NCBI GenBank assembly: GCA_903908285.1
Contig: CAIVRH010000048.1
Coordinates: forward strand, 271,677-335,676
Length of the DNA: 64,000 nt
From: an uncultured candidate division Zixibacteria bacterium
GTDB lineage: Bacteria > Zixibacteria > MSB-5A5 > SM1-73
Reading direction: 5' to 3'
Shown: piece after piece, positions 9,081 through 16,334 of the stretch
How the letters are laid out: every line of letters starts with the position of its first letter
Numbering within the stretch: the first letter of the stretch is position 1
Program-made: the position numbers and the translations under genes
Notes under the pieces: generated by a model
What the model was told of the DNA's origin: nothing
Seen by the model: the letters and a program-made list of their open reading frames with translations, nothing else
Database searches by the model: none

Positions 9081-9118
9081 AATTGCGTCAGGAGTTCTTC
9101 TCCTGACGCAATTTTCTT
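9081..9118 (+). terminator. intrinsic terminator of asnA
   Basis: A perfect 14-bp stem (AATTGCGTCAGGAG and its complement) with a TTCTT loop, running into TTTTCTT. Confidence 0.88.
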
Positions 9119-9174
9119 AGTCGGAATTCGTAGGGCTTGTTTTTTCCAACTGACTTTAGTCAGGTTTTAAGTAA

Positions 9175-9732
9175 ATGAATATGAAACTATACCATATCAG
9201 CGACAAGCCCGGAATCAAACTATTTGATCCCCGACCTGCACCAAGCAAAAGCGCCAAGCAAGAGGATTTGATGGTCTGGGCGGTGGATCATGCTCACTTG
9301 CAAAATTATCTTCTCCCCCGCAATTGCCCCAGAGTAACCTTTTATGCCACGGAAAACAGTAACCCTAAGGACATTGAAAGACTGATGGCTGGTACTTCCG
9401 CCAAGCATGTAATAGCAATAGAAACTCGTTGGCTGCCCAAGATTCAAAAGCATTGTCTTTACCAATACGAATTTGATTCTAAAGGCTTCACACTGGTTGA
9501 TGAGATTGCAGGTTACTGGATTTCACGAAAATCCGTTATTCCCGTTTCCGAAAAGAAAATTGACAATATTCTTGCTGCCTTACTAAAACATGATGTAGAG
9601 CTGCGAATTATGCCATCTTTGTGGAAACTGCGGGAAGAGGTAATAAACTCTTCCCTCGTTTTTTCTATTATCCGCATTAACAAAGCCCAACCACCCCCAG
9701 AAGGACTCGATAGTTACAGTCCATTACCCTAG
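9175..9732 (+). CDS. DUF6886-like protein of unknown function
   Basis: A 185-residue soluble protein. The N-terminal pattern LYHISDKPGIKLFDPRP, then VWAVDHAHLQNYLLPRNCPR and VTFYAT, matches what I remember of DUF6886, a family with short His/Arg motifs reminiscent of ADP-ribosyltransferase-fold or RNA phosphotransferase-like proteins; that fold assignment is only a suggestion. Start at ATG 9175 or at the third codon. The last ~24 residues (IIRINKAQPPPEGLDSYSPL) look added on: nearly the same peptide is encoded twice more downstream (9868-9942 and 10804-10877) without the rest of the gene. No operon partner is evident. Confidence 0.6.
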   Translation: MNMKLYHISDKPGIKLFDPRPAPSKSAKQEDLMVWAVDHAHLQNYLLPRNCPRVTFYATENSNPKDIERLMAGTSAKHVIAIETRWLPKIQKHCLYQYEFDSKGFTLVDEIAGYWISRKSVIPVSEKKIDNILAALLKHDVELRIMPSLWKLREEVINSSLVFSIIRINKAQPPPEGLDSYSPLP

Positions 9733-9740
9733 TTGAGTCC

Positions 9741-9863
9741 GTAGGGACAGCCCCTGCCCCGCACTGAGTGCGCTCAGCACGAAGTGTGGCTGTCCGGCAT
9801 TGAAGTTAGGACAGGGATCCCGCAGAAACGGGATTTCGCAAGCTCAACAGACCCTGTCCCTAC
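9741..9863. mobile_element. MITE-like element, copy 1
   Basis: 123 bp bounded by perfect 10-bp terminal inverted repeats (GTAGGGACAG ... CTGTCCCTAC). Inside are further palindromic pieces (ATCCCG...CGGGAT, CACTGAGTGCGCTCAG). It has no coding capacity. A second copy of the same length lies at 10681-10803. I see no clear target-site duplication. Confidence 0.65.
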
Positions 9864-9942
9864 AATTTTTCGTTATCCACATGAACAAAACCTTACCCCT
9901 ACCGGAAGGATATGAGTCTCACCACCCACTGCTTTAGGGTTG
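9864..9942 (+). repeat. duplicated 3' tail of the DUF6886-like gene, copy 1
   Basis: Downstream of the first MITE-like copy the sequence encodes FFVIHMNKTLPLPEGYESHH and a stop, matching the C-terminal peptide of the 9175 gene (IIRINKAQPPPEGLDSYS). It is a displaced gene-end fragment with no start of its own. Confidence 0.6.
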
Positions 9943-10680
9943 CGTCAATAACTTTACTCCTGACACAATGCAAAAAAACTAAATTGTCATTTCAAAGGGT
10001 CCCGTCAAAGAAAAGATAGGTCATAATCTGGTTTAAGAAAATAATCGCACGTCATATTGCAGCACTCTGATTTATCCGATTACAGATATTATGTACAATC
10101 CATCGATCGGGGGAGTTTTTTTCTTTCTACCATAAAACGATGTTTGACTGGTGGTTCTGATGCATCTGAAGCTTCTGAGGGTATTTTTAATTTTTTTCCT
10201 CACTTTTCCTTCAAGCCATTATCGGATAATGAATTGAGTACGTTTGAAACCGAGGAGTTGCTGCTGGAGGAAGCCCTCGCCTTCGGTGGGATCAGTTGGA
10301 CAAGCTTCATGCATTGCGGGTGACTTAACAGAAATGAGCTGGTCATCCCAGAAGATGGCGGAGCAGCTGTTTGATGTTTTTGTTTTTCGGAAGCCCATAA
10401 TACACTCCTCTCATAAATACTGCCGCTATCCTTTTCACCACAAAAGTTGTAGTGAATTAGTATTTGTTGTAAGAGAGGCTGCAGGCAGGACCTCAACTCC
10501 TATCCTATGGATTTTCGATCCTATGGGTCTTCGATGTCCCACTCTCTTTGTAGAGACTATGTCATAATTCTGTTTTTGTAACCGCAGACTATAGGGTGTG
10601 TTGAAAAAGTCATATTTTGAGGCGGGATGAATTCCCGCTCCTCTGGGTGACAATAACTTATTTACCCTAGGGCATGGTTT
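9943..10680. other. gene-poor stretch between the two repeat copies
   Basis: About 740 bases. Several short frames exist on both strands (for example plus 10057-10323 and minus 10200-10496), but none has a good ribosome-binding site, a recognisable family or consistent coding character. GCGGGATGAATTCCCGC near 10622-10638 forms a small hairpin. The region may be the decayed remnant of a mobile or duplicated locus. Confidence 0.45.
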
Positions 10681-10803
10681 GTAGGGACAGCCCTTGCTTC
10701 GCACTGAGTGTGCTCAGCACGAAGTGTGGCTGTCCTGCATTGAGGTTAGGACAGGGATCCCGCAGAAACGGGATTTCGCAAGCTCAACAAACCCTGTCCC
10801 TAC
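10681..10803. mobile_element. MITE-like element, copy 2
   Basis: The same 123-bp unit as at 9741, with the same GTAGGGACAG/CTGTCCCTAC ends and only scattered substitutions. Together with the tail fragment after it, the duplicated block is about 195 bp in direct orientation. Confidence 0.65.
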
Positions 10804-10877
10804 AATTTTTCGTTATCCGCATGAACAAAGCCTTACCCCTACTGGAAGGATATGAGTCTCACCACCCACTGCCTTAA
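10804..10877 (+). repeat. duplicated 3' tail of the DUF6886-like gene, copy 2
   Basis: Encodes FFVIRMNKALPLLEGYESHH followed by PLP and a stop, closely matching the tail of the 9175 gene and the fragment at 9864. The association of this tail with the MITE-like unit in both copies shows they were duplicated together. Confidence 0.6.
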
Positions 10878-11462
10878 CCGAGCTTACTTCAAATCACGAA
10901 TGCACCGTTTTTCCCTTGATTTTTGTAAACCAATTTCATAATATAAACTGAGAAAAGCAAAAAGGACACCAGGGGATTCGCATTGTAGGTCAAGCATGTT
11001 CGCAGAACTGCATAACGGAAAAGATCGTCAACCACATCCTTTAAGCCAAATAGCTATCGGGATGGTTGATCTACAAATTAGGAGAGGTCAGTATTATCGT
11101 GTGATCCAATATACTTAAAAGCATATGTGTCCAGCGGAATATACATGTTTTGGAGTAAGACCTTGTATTGTACTTTAGCCATAATCACAGATTCCACCAA
11201 AGGCAAGAGAATTGCCAAAACTGGTTCGTCCCGTAGATGGGACAGAATAGCGTTACGATAGGGTAGGTAAAGTAAGGATTAATTGTTCTAATTGCAAGAA
11301 CAACAGTATTTATCATTTCATTTGGACTGTATAATAGATGGTTAGATAATAAACTTTTTCATGAAAATTGTTCTTAATTTTGTCTAAACTATTTCTTTGG
11401 TAATATTGTCTGGTAATCTTATATCTTTTAAATAATAAATACACTTAGTTATGGAGGTTTTT
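10878..11462. other. intergenic region without recognised features
   Basis: About 585 bases, AT-rich towards the downstream lipoprotein gene. A loose inverted repeat (GTCAACCACATCC near 11027 and GGGATGGTTGATC near 11058) is visible. No gene, RNA family or clear promoter is supported. Confidence 0.4.
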
Positions 11463-13205
11463 ATGTCTCTCATAAAATGGATTGTTGTCTCGGTTCTGTT
11501 GCTGATTTCTGTTTGTATATCACTAGTCTCATGTAGTAAGAAGGATAAACCCACAAAACCTAAAATAACAACGGAAGCATCAGCTAGTATTGGACCAGAG
11601 GGAGGAATTGTTGAAGTAAACAATTCGTCAAGCTCTTTATATGGGGTGAAGGTTGGAATACCTGAAGGAGCACTTGAAGAAACAAAGACTATCACTATTT
11701 CAGTAGGTCCAGATGATCTTCCAGTTCCTCAAGAGATGGTAAAAGCGAGTAAATCAGTTCTTCTTGAGCCAGAGAGTCTCGTTTTCGATTCTCTTGTCAC
11801 AATTACTATACCTTATCAAGATGACGAAAGTGATGAAGAAACAGTTCGCCTTTATCGTTTTAACCAGAACACAGCATCCTGGGAAATCACAGAATTAAGA
11901 GAGGTGGATACGGTATCAAATCAATTGATCATCCAGACTCTAACCTTCAGTCTTTATCAAGCAATTGGTCTTCAGAAGGGGAATACTTTACCGTTGCGGT
12001 CAAATTTGAATTTCGATCCTCGCGTGGATAACCTAACTCACGAAACAGGTCCCTGCTTTGGTGAGGTTAGTTTTGTGCAATGGTTTTGGGAGCATAAGAA
12101 ATCGGATGGAGTGAATCTTAGAGATTGGCACCAAAATGACCATAGTGGAATCGCAGAGATGGCACTCAAGACCACCTGTCAAGAAAACCAAAAAACCATT
12201 GGCAAAGACGACAAGTTTATTGCTAGTTCCCTGATGTTAGCTCTTTCTCAAGAGAATGCAAAACCGCAAATTCTTGTGTTTACTGTTATGGGTTCCCATG
12301 GTACAGATGTTGGTCACGCTATATTAGTCTATAATTATGAGACCAGAACAGAAGCAGAAAAAGTTTATATAGACTTTTATGTTTACGATGAAACTGCTGG
12401 CCCGCACGTTAATCCCGATAGGAGTAAAGGATTAATGATGACCTTTGACGGGACATCATTCTATTATGGATATCCGGGACCTGAAGTAAAACCTTATTGG
12501 ACAATAACAAGCAAGTTTTCTCACGTAATGATAAAAAATCCTAAAACATTAGAATTCGTTTATGAGTATTTTAATGAACCGCCTGTAGTCACAGAAGTAA
12601 AACCCACAGGTGAAATTACCAATCGTCAGCCTACTCTTTCCGCTAAGATTCATTACTCATTCATCAGCACGTCTTTGATAAAGATGAGCTTAAACCATAA
12701 TGATTGCAAGCCATTAACAATTCAAATATTAGACGATCATAATGCAATAGTCTCTTTCAAAGTCCAGTCTACTTTAGGCGATGGGGAATATCAGGTAGAT
12801 GTGGAAGTAAGGAGTGGTTTTCCAAAATGTATCGGCTATGAAGATATTCCTGCAGTAAAAACCTCGTGGACATTTACGGTATCCAGTAGTTCCACTGCGG
12901 ATATAGTGGGAACTTGGGATTTGGTGAGAATTGTGTCTGTGAGAGACGATGGTGAGACATACGAAGTACCCTCTGAAGAAATCCAGGAGGATCCACTCAC
13001 TTACACCTTTAACTCAGACCATACAGCTATTCAAATATATCAAGACGAGAGCTTACCATTTACCTGGAACATAAGCGGAAATAAATTGATCACTGACGAT
13101 ATGACCTATACGTTTACAGTGAATTCCACCACCTTGACTTTGACATTTCAGGTCATGGAGGAAGGAAGAACATTTACTATTACTCACTATTTTTCCCGAC
13201 GATAG
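11463..13205 (+). CDS. lipoprotein with ZU5-like, papain-like and lipocalin-like regions
   Basis: The ATG at 11463 is chosen because GGAGG lies 4 bases upstream; this gives 580 residues. A lipobox (LVSC, Cys24) predicts a lipid-anchored envelope protein. Residues about 40-165 (IGPEGGIVEV..., VKVGIPEGAL, SLVTITIPY) look like a ZU5-type domain. The middle holds a possible papain-like Cys/His/Asp triad: GPCFGEVSFVQWFW (C198), VGHAILVYNY (H285) and FYVYDETAGP (D309). An Ig-like segment follows (about 370-440), then a C-terminal lipocalin-like barrel (DIVGTWDLVRI...). The gene is visibly more AT-rich than its neighbours, which hints at transfer. The peptidase idea rests on motif order only; substrate unknown. 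Confidence 0.7.
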   Translation: MSLIKWIVVSVLLLISVCISLVSCSKKDKPTKPKITTEASASIGPEGGIVEVNNSSSSLYGVKVGIPEGALEETKTITISVGPDDLPVPQEMVKASKSVLLEPESLVFDSLVTITIPYQDDESDEETVRLYRFNQNTASWEITELREVDTVSNQLIIQTLTFSLYQAIGLQKGNTLPLRSNLNFDPRVDNLTHETGPCFGEVSFVQWFWEHKKSDGVNLRDWHQNDHSGIAEMALKTTCQENQKTIGKDDKFIASSLMLALSQENAKPQILVFTVMGSHGTDVGHAILVYNYETRTEAEKVYIDFYVYDETAGPHVNPDRSKGLMMTFDGTSFYYGYPGPEVKPYWTITSKFSHVMIKNPKTLEFVYEYFNEPPVVTEVKPTGEITNRQPTLSAKIHYSFISTSLIKMSLNHNDCKPLTIQILDDHNAIVSFKVQSTLGDGEYQVDVEVRSGFPKCIGYEDIPAVKTSWTFTVSSSSTADIVGTWDLVRIVSVRDDGETYEVPSEEIQEDPLTYTFNSDHTAIQIYQDESLPFTWNISGNKLITDDMTYTFTVNSTTLTLTFQVMEEGRTFTITHYFSRR

Positions 13206-13409
13206 CATCATTTCTTTAGCAATGTTCTTATAAAATTTTTCAGTATAACTCGTAAAACAATTAAGCAAGAAGAATCTTCCAAAATGGTTTTTCAATCCTT
13301 GATGCTTCGATAATAGGATTTGCCAAAGCAAATTCACAACGGTATTTACTCTAGGTAAATCTCTATGCCCATGTATCAGCAAATTACTATTAACCCAAGG
13401 AGTTTAATT

Positions 13410-14438
13410 ATGACCAATCACTTTCATTATCAAAGACTCGTAAAAGAGCGAATGCAAGTATCCTTAATAGCATTTTGTATTAGCATTTTATTATTATGCG
13501 GAGATTTACTATTCGCTCAAAACAGATTAGGTGAAAAAAAGATAATAACCACCTTTTCTATCGTTGCCCGTGATTCAGTCACGGGTGAGCTGGGTGTTGC
13601 AGTAGCTTCTAAATTCTTTGCTGTTGGTTCGGTGGTGCCCTGGGCAAAGGCAGACATTGGCGCAGTTGCTACCCAATCCTATGCCAACACCACCTTTGGC
13701 CCGCGTGGGCTGGAATTACTAAAAGAAGGAGTAACACCGGAAAAGGCAGTCAAGATTCTCATACGAAATGATGACGACCCGCAAAGACGCCAGCTTGGAA
13801 TAGTGTCCGCCGATGGTAAATCCGCCACCTACACCGGAGAGAAGTGCCTTGTCTGGGCAGGAGGTAGAAGCGGACCCAATTATGCTATCCAAGGCAACAT
13901 CCTTACCGGCGAAGAAGTGGTAACCTCAATGGAAAAAACCTTTCTGGAAACCAAAGGCACGCTAGCAGATCGGCTTTATGCCGCTCTTTTGGCCGGCGAT
14001 GCCAAAGGCGGCGATTCCCGCGGCAGACAGTCCGCCGCAATGTTGGTGGTCAAAAAGAATGCCGGCTACGGCGGATACGACGACCGGGCAATAGACATCC
14101 GGGTGGATGATAATCCCGATCCATTCAAGGAACTTGGACGTCTGCTGGTTTATGCCCAAACTAACTATGCCTGGAACGAAGCTTGGACCCTCTTTACTCA
14201 AAAGAAATATCAAGAAGCTCTGCCCCTGATGGAACACGCCGCCAGCTTATCCCCCAATAATGCAGAGGTTTTGTATGACCTCGCCTGTTTACGCCTTGGC
14301 GCAGGAAAAGTGAAAGAAGCGCTCGAGGCCATAGAAAAATCGCTCACCATCAATCCCAAATTGAAGAAGCAGGCAAGCGAAGACCCCGATCTAAGCGGAT
14401 TGAAAGGAAATCCCAAATTCGAGAGTTTAGTCAAATGA
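13410..14438 (+). CDS. DUF1028 (putative Ntn-hydrolase-like) protein with TPR tail
   Basis: A 342-residue protein; ATG 13410 has AAGGAG 9 bases upstream. The N-terminus has a signal-peptide-like helix (VSLIAFCISILLLCGDLLFA). The mature part begins TTFSIVARDSVTGELGVAVA and contains KFFAVGSVVPWAKADIGAVA and YANTTFGPRGLELL, hallmark sequences of DUF1028, whose members have an Ntn-hydrolase-like fold and are poorly characterised. Residues about 240-340 form two or three TPR units (ALPLMEHAASLSPNNAEVLY, ALEAIEKSLTINP). The TPR part suggests protein binding in the periplasm. It follows the lipoprotein gene by 204 bases and is probably separately transcribed. Confidence 0.82.
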   Translation: MTNHFHYQRLVKERMQVSLIAFCISILLLCGDLLFAQNRLGEKKIITTFSIVARDSVTGELGVAVASKFFAVGSVVPWAKADIGAVATQSYANTTFGPRGLELLKEGVTPEKAVKILIRNDDDPQRRQLGIVSADGKSATYTGEKCLVWAGGRSGPNYAIQGNILTGEEVVTSMEKTFLETKGTLADRLYAALLAGDAKGGDSRGRQSAAMLVVKKNAGYGGYDDRAIDIRVDDNPDPFKELGRLLVYAQTNYAWNEAWTLFTQKKYQEALPLMEHAASLSPNNAEVLYDLACLRLGAGKVKEALEAIEKSLTINPKLKKQASEDPDLSGLKGNPKFESLVK

Positions 14439-14833
14439 ATCAGAATGATACCTTGTGTGTCACCCTGACGATTCGACTTTGCTCACCGTCCCTGAGCGAA
14501 GTCGAAGGGAGCGAAGCGAAGGGTCTCAAAACGAAGTATCTGATTATATTCTACATCCCACCAACAGCGGAAAATCACCCTTCCGTTTAGCTCTGCTCAT
14601 CTCCAAGCCATCTCATTTACCATCCATACTTTTTATGGTTATCTAACCTCGATACCGACCTTCGATTCGAGTCCTACGGATCCAAATTCGGACATCGCTA
14701 CCGTTAAACGATCTTCTAAAACTTCTCCCCTATCCTACAGAAGTGATACCGCAGTGACCCACAAGTGACCATCATGTGATTGCTTCCGCTCCTTATTCCC
14801 TTACATTTTCCATTAAAAAACAAGGATGGAACA
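14439..14833. repeat. intergenic region with GAGCGAAGTCGAAGGG-type element
   Basis: Contains CCCTGAGCGAAGTCGAAGGG (14491-14510) followed by AGCGAAGCGAAGGG. This is a dispersed extragenic sequence I have seen in many uncultured bacterial assemblies; translated it reads PERSRRERSEGSQNE. A related variant (CCTGAGTAAAGTCGAAGGA) occurs near 62958. The rest is unremarkable and has no supported gene. Confidence 0.55.
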
Positions 14834-15412
14834 ATGGAAGATGGTAAAAAGCATAGAAGATTTGGTGATCCCTTAGTGAATAATTATGCAGGTTCTTTAA
14901 CTTTTTCACAGAAAAAGAAAAGGCGAATCCGCTTCCTCAGTTGGGCGATTGAACTATTTGGATATTCAAATGAGGAACTTCTTGAAAACAAGGCTAATCA
15001 CAAAAGCGAAGAAGTGATCAACCGGGTGGTAAGGAAAGCGGTGGAGAAACTCACCCCCGAGGAGAGAGTATTCATCGAGCAGTATTACTTTGAATTCAAA
15101 AGCTATCGGGAGATAGCTGAAATTCTAAAGAAGAAAGTCTACAAGCTGGAGCGAATTCACCGGAGAGCATTGGATAAATTGCGAATCCTTTTAGCTGATT
15201 TTGTTAAAACCCGTTTCAAACTGGAAGTTCCCCAAAAGACTGATTGTGTGATATGCCGCAGTCCTTTCCATACGGAACTCGATGAACTGATCAAAAACAA
15301 AAAGAAGGAGGATACTTATATACCATTAATCCGAACCATCAAACAAAAATACGGAATTGCCATAAAGACTCCCCAAGTGATAATCGGACATCAAAGGAAA
15401 CATATGGTTTGA
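14834..15412 (+). CDS. sigma-70 region 4-like protein with C-terminal Cys/His motif
   Basis: A 192-residue protein with AAGGA upstream of ATG 14834. Residues about 65-125 form a sigma region 4-type helix-turn-helix (LTPEERVFIEQYYFEFKSYR, EIAEILKKKVYKLERIHRRA), with the D-x-L-R end typical of sigma factors. No region 2 is present, so it cannot be a complete sigma factor. The C-terminal part has C-V-I-C-R-S-P-F-H near residue 142 and ends IGHQRKHM, consistent with a small CCHH zinc site of the kind seen in phage-like and terminase-associated DNA-binding proteins. It probably binds DNA. It lies upstream of an RHH protein and between repeat arrays, a context suggestive of an integrated or accessory locus. 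Confidence 0.65.
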   Translation: MEDGKKHRRFGDPLVNNYAGSLTFSQKKKRRIRFLSWAIELFGYSNEELLENKANHKSEEVINRVVRKAVEKLTPEERVFIEQYYFEFKSYREIAEILKKKVYKLERIHRRALDKLRILLADFVKTRFKLEVPQKTDCVICRSPFHTELDELIKNKKKEDTYIPLIRTIKQKYGIAIKTPQVIIGHQRKHMV

Positions 15413-15430
15413 TCATGGTTGAAATATTCA

Positions 15431-15476
15431 GGGACAAATCATGTGGAACTTCCCGCCATTGGCGGGAAGTTGTCCC
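15431..15476. repeat. palindromic element ending in TTGTCCCTAC
   Basis: A perfect 11-bp stem AACTTCCCGCC-ATT-GGCGGGAAGTT (15447-15471), with an outer GGGACAA/TTGTCCC pairing. It shares the GTAGGGACA-type edge with the MITE-like copies at 9741 and 10681 but has a different core. Confidence 0.55.
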
Positions 15477-15479
15477 TAC

Positions 15480-15612
15480 ACCCTTGAACCTTTAAACTCT
15501 TGTATCTTTGAACCCTTTATGCCGAAGGCGGAGAATCTTGAACTTTGAACCTTAAACCTTGAACGCTTTTTTCCCTTGAAACCTTGAACCCTCGAATCCT
15601 TGAACCCTATAT
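15480..15612. repeat. degenerate TTGAACC-type repeat array (copy 3)
   Basis: The same words and order as the other arrays (CTTTGAACC, CCTTGAACGCTTTTTTCCCT, TTGAACCCTCGAATCC). It ends directly before the ribosome-binding site of the RHH gene. Confidence 0.78.
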
Positions 15613-15627
15613 TAAATGGAGGTTAAA

Positions 15628-15918
15628 ATGCCTGAACCGATCAACAAACCCCGCAGAGATCATTGCGTGCACCTGTTCGTCTCCTACCAGTTGAAAAAGA
15701 GGATCATAAAACTGGCGGAGAAATACGACCGTACTATGGCGGATATGGTGAGGACCCTGATAAGAGTCGGCATCCCGGTGATGGAAGGTTTAACCGAAGC
15801 CGAAGATCGAATTCTGAAGGATTCGATCCAAACAGCAGCCAGAAAGTTTAAGAAAGTCCGCCAGATGAAACTTGAAGAGGAGGGATATGAGGACAACAAA
15901 TTGAAAACAGAGACGTAA
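15628..15918 (+). CDS. ribbon-helix-helix DNA-binding protein
   Basis: The start ATG 15628 is favoured because TGGAGGT precedes it by 6 bases; length 96. Residues about 13-52 (VHLFVSYQLKKRIIKLAEKY, then DRTMADMVRTLIRVG) fit a CopG/MetJ-type RHH fold: one beta strand followed by two helices. The C-terminal half is charged and helical. Such proteins bind DNA as dimers, often as autoregulators or antitoxins. No toxin gene is adjacent; the neighbour is the sigma-region-4-like gene 215 bases upstream. Confidence 0.65.
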   Translation: MPEPINKPRRDHCVHLFVSYQLKKRIIKLAEKYDRTMADMVRTLIRVGIPVMEGLTEAEDRILKDSIQTAARKFKKVRQMKLEEEGYEDNKLKTET

Positions 15919-15949
15919 TCTAAGAGCGTTTAATGTTTAAAGTGAGGAA

Positions 15950-16050
15950 ATTATTCATCCTTGAACATTAAACCTTGAACTTTGAACGCTTTTTCCTTGA
16001 ATCCTCGAACCCTTGAACCCTTGTAGCATTGAACTTTGAACGTTATTTTG
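15950..16050. repeat. degenerate TTGAACC-type repeat array (copy 4)
   Basis: A shorter array (CCTTGAACATTAAACC, TTGAACGCTTTTTCC, TTGAATCCTCGAACCCTTG). It ends just before the promoter of the riboswitch-controlled operon. Confidence 0.75.
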
Positions 16051-16067
16051 TTTTCATCAGAAAGTCC

Positions 16068-16095
16068 TTGACAACAGAATACAATCTGATATAAT
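16068..16095 (+). promoter_or_regulatory. sigma-70 consensus promoter of the riboswitch operon
   Basis: TTGACA (16068-16073), a 16-base spacer and TATAAT (16090-16095): both hexamers are perfect. It is positioned to start transcription near 16102, just before the riboswitch. Confidence 0.85.
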
Positions 16096-16110
16096 AGCGT
16101 TCAACATAAG

Positions 16111-16281
16111 GTAGCATCGCCTAACCCCCCACTAATGGTGAGGGGGGCGGAGGAACCAAGCGCAAGCTTGCCCGTCTGGGCAAAGACTTGGGGCGAATTT
16201 TCGCTCCCGTAAACAACGGGAGTAAATAGGGTTAGCTCTTAACCCGAGCCCGACAGCTAACTTCGCCGGCGTGAAGAGAGG
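16111..16281 (+). ncRNA. c-di-AMP riboswitch (ydaO-yuaA type)
   Basis: The leader carries the conserved blocks of the ydaO-yuaA RNA in order: ATCGCCTAAC, GGCGGAGGAACCA, TTGGGGCGAAT, an AGGGTTAGCTCTTAACCCG segment, CCCGACAGCTAACTTCGCCG and GTGAAGAGAGG. These RNAs bind cyclic di-AMP and, as known from the family, usually turn genes off when ligand is bound, through a downstream terminator. One is present here at 16298. Known regulons include potassium and osmolyte transport and cell-wall hydrolases, which fits the downstream permease and RCK genes. Confidence 0.9.
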
Positions 16282-16297
16282 AACATAAACCTGATAC

Positions 16298-16328
16298 GAC
16301 CAAAGGGTTCCCTCTGGTCTTTTTTATT
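16298..16328 (+). terminator. terminator hairpin of the c-di-AMP riboswitch
   Basis: GACCAAAGGG / CCCTCTGGTC with one mismatch, followed by TTTTTT. It ends only 6 bases before the permease start codon, leaving no room for a normal ribosome-binding site after the hairpin. Confidence 0.85.
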
Positions 16329-16334
16329 AATTAA

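Noticed and set aside
10057..10567. Several 80-110 codon frames between the two MITE-like copies
   Set aside because: Frames overlap on both strands, lack ribosome-binding sites and show no conserved motif.
14455..14646. 63-codon frame translating to PERSRRERSEGSQNE
   Set aside because: This peptide comes from a dispersed non-coding repeat found in unrelated positions.
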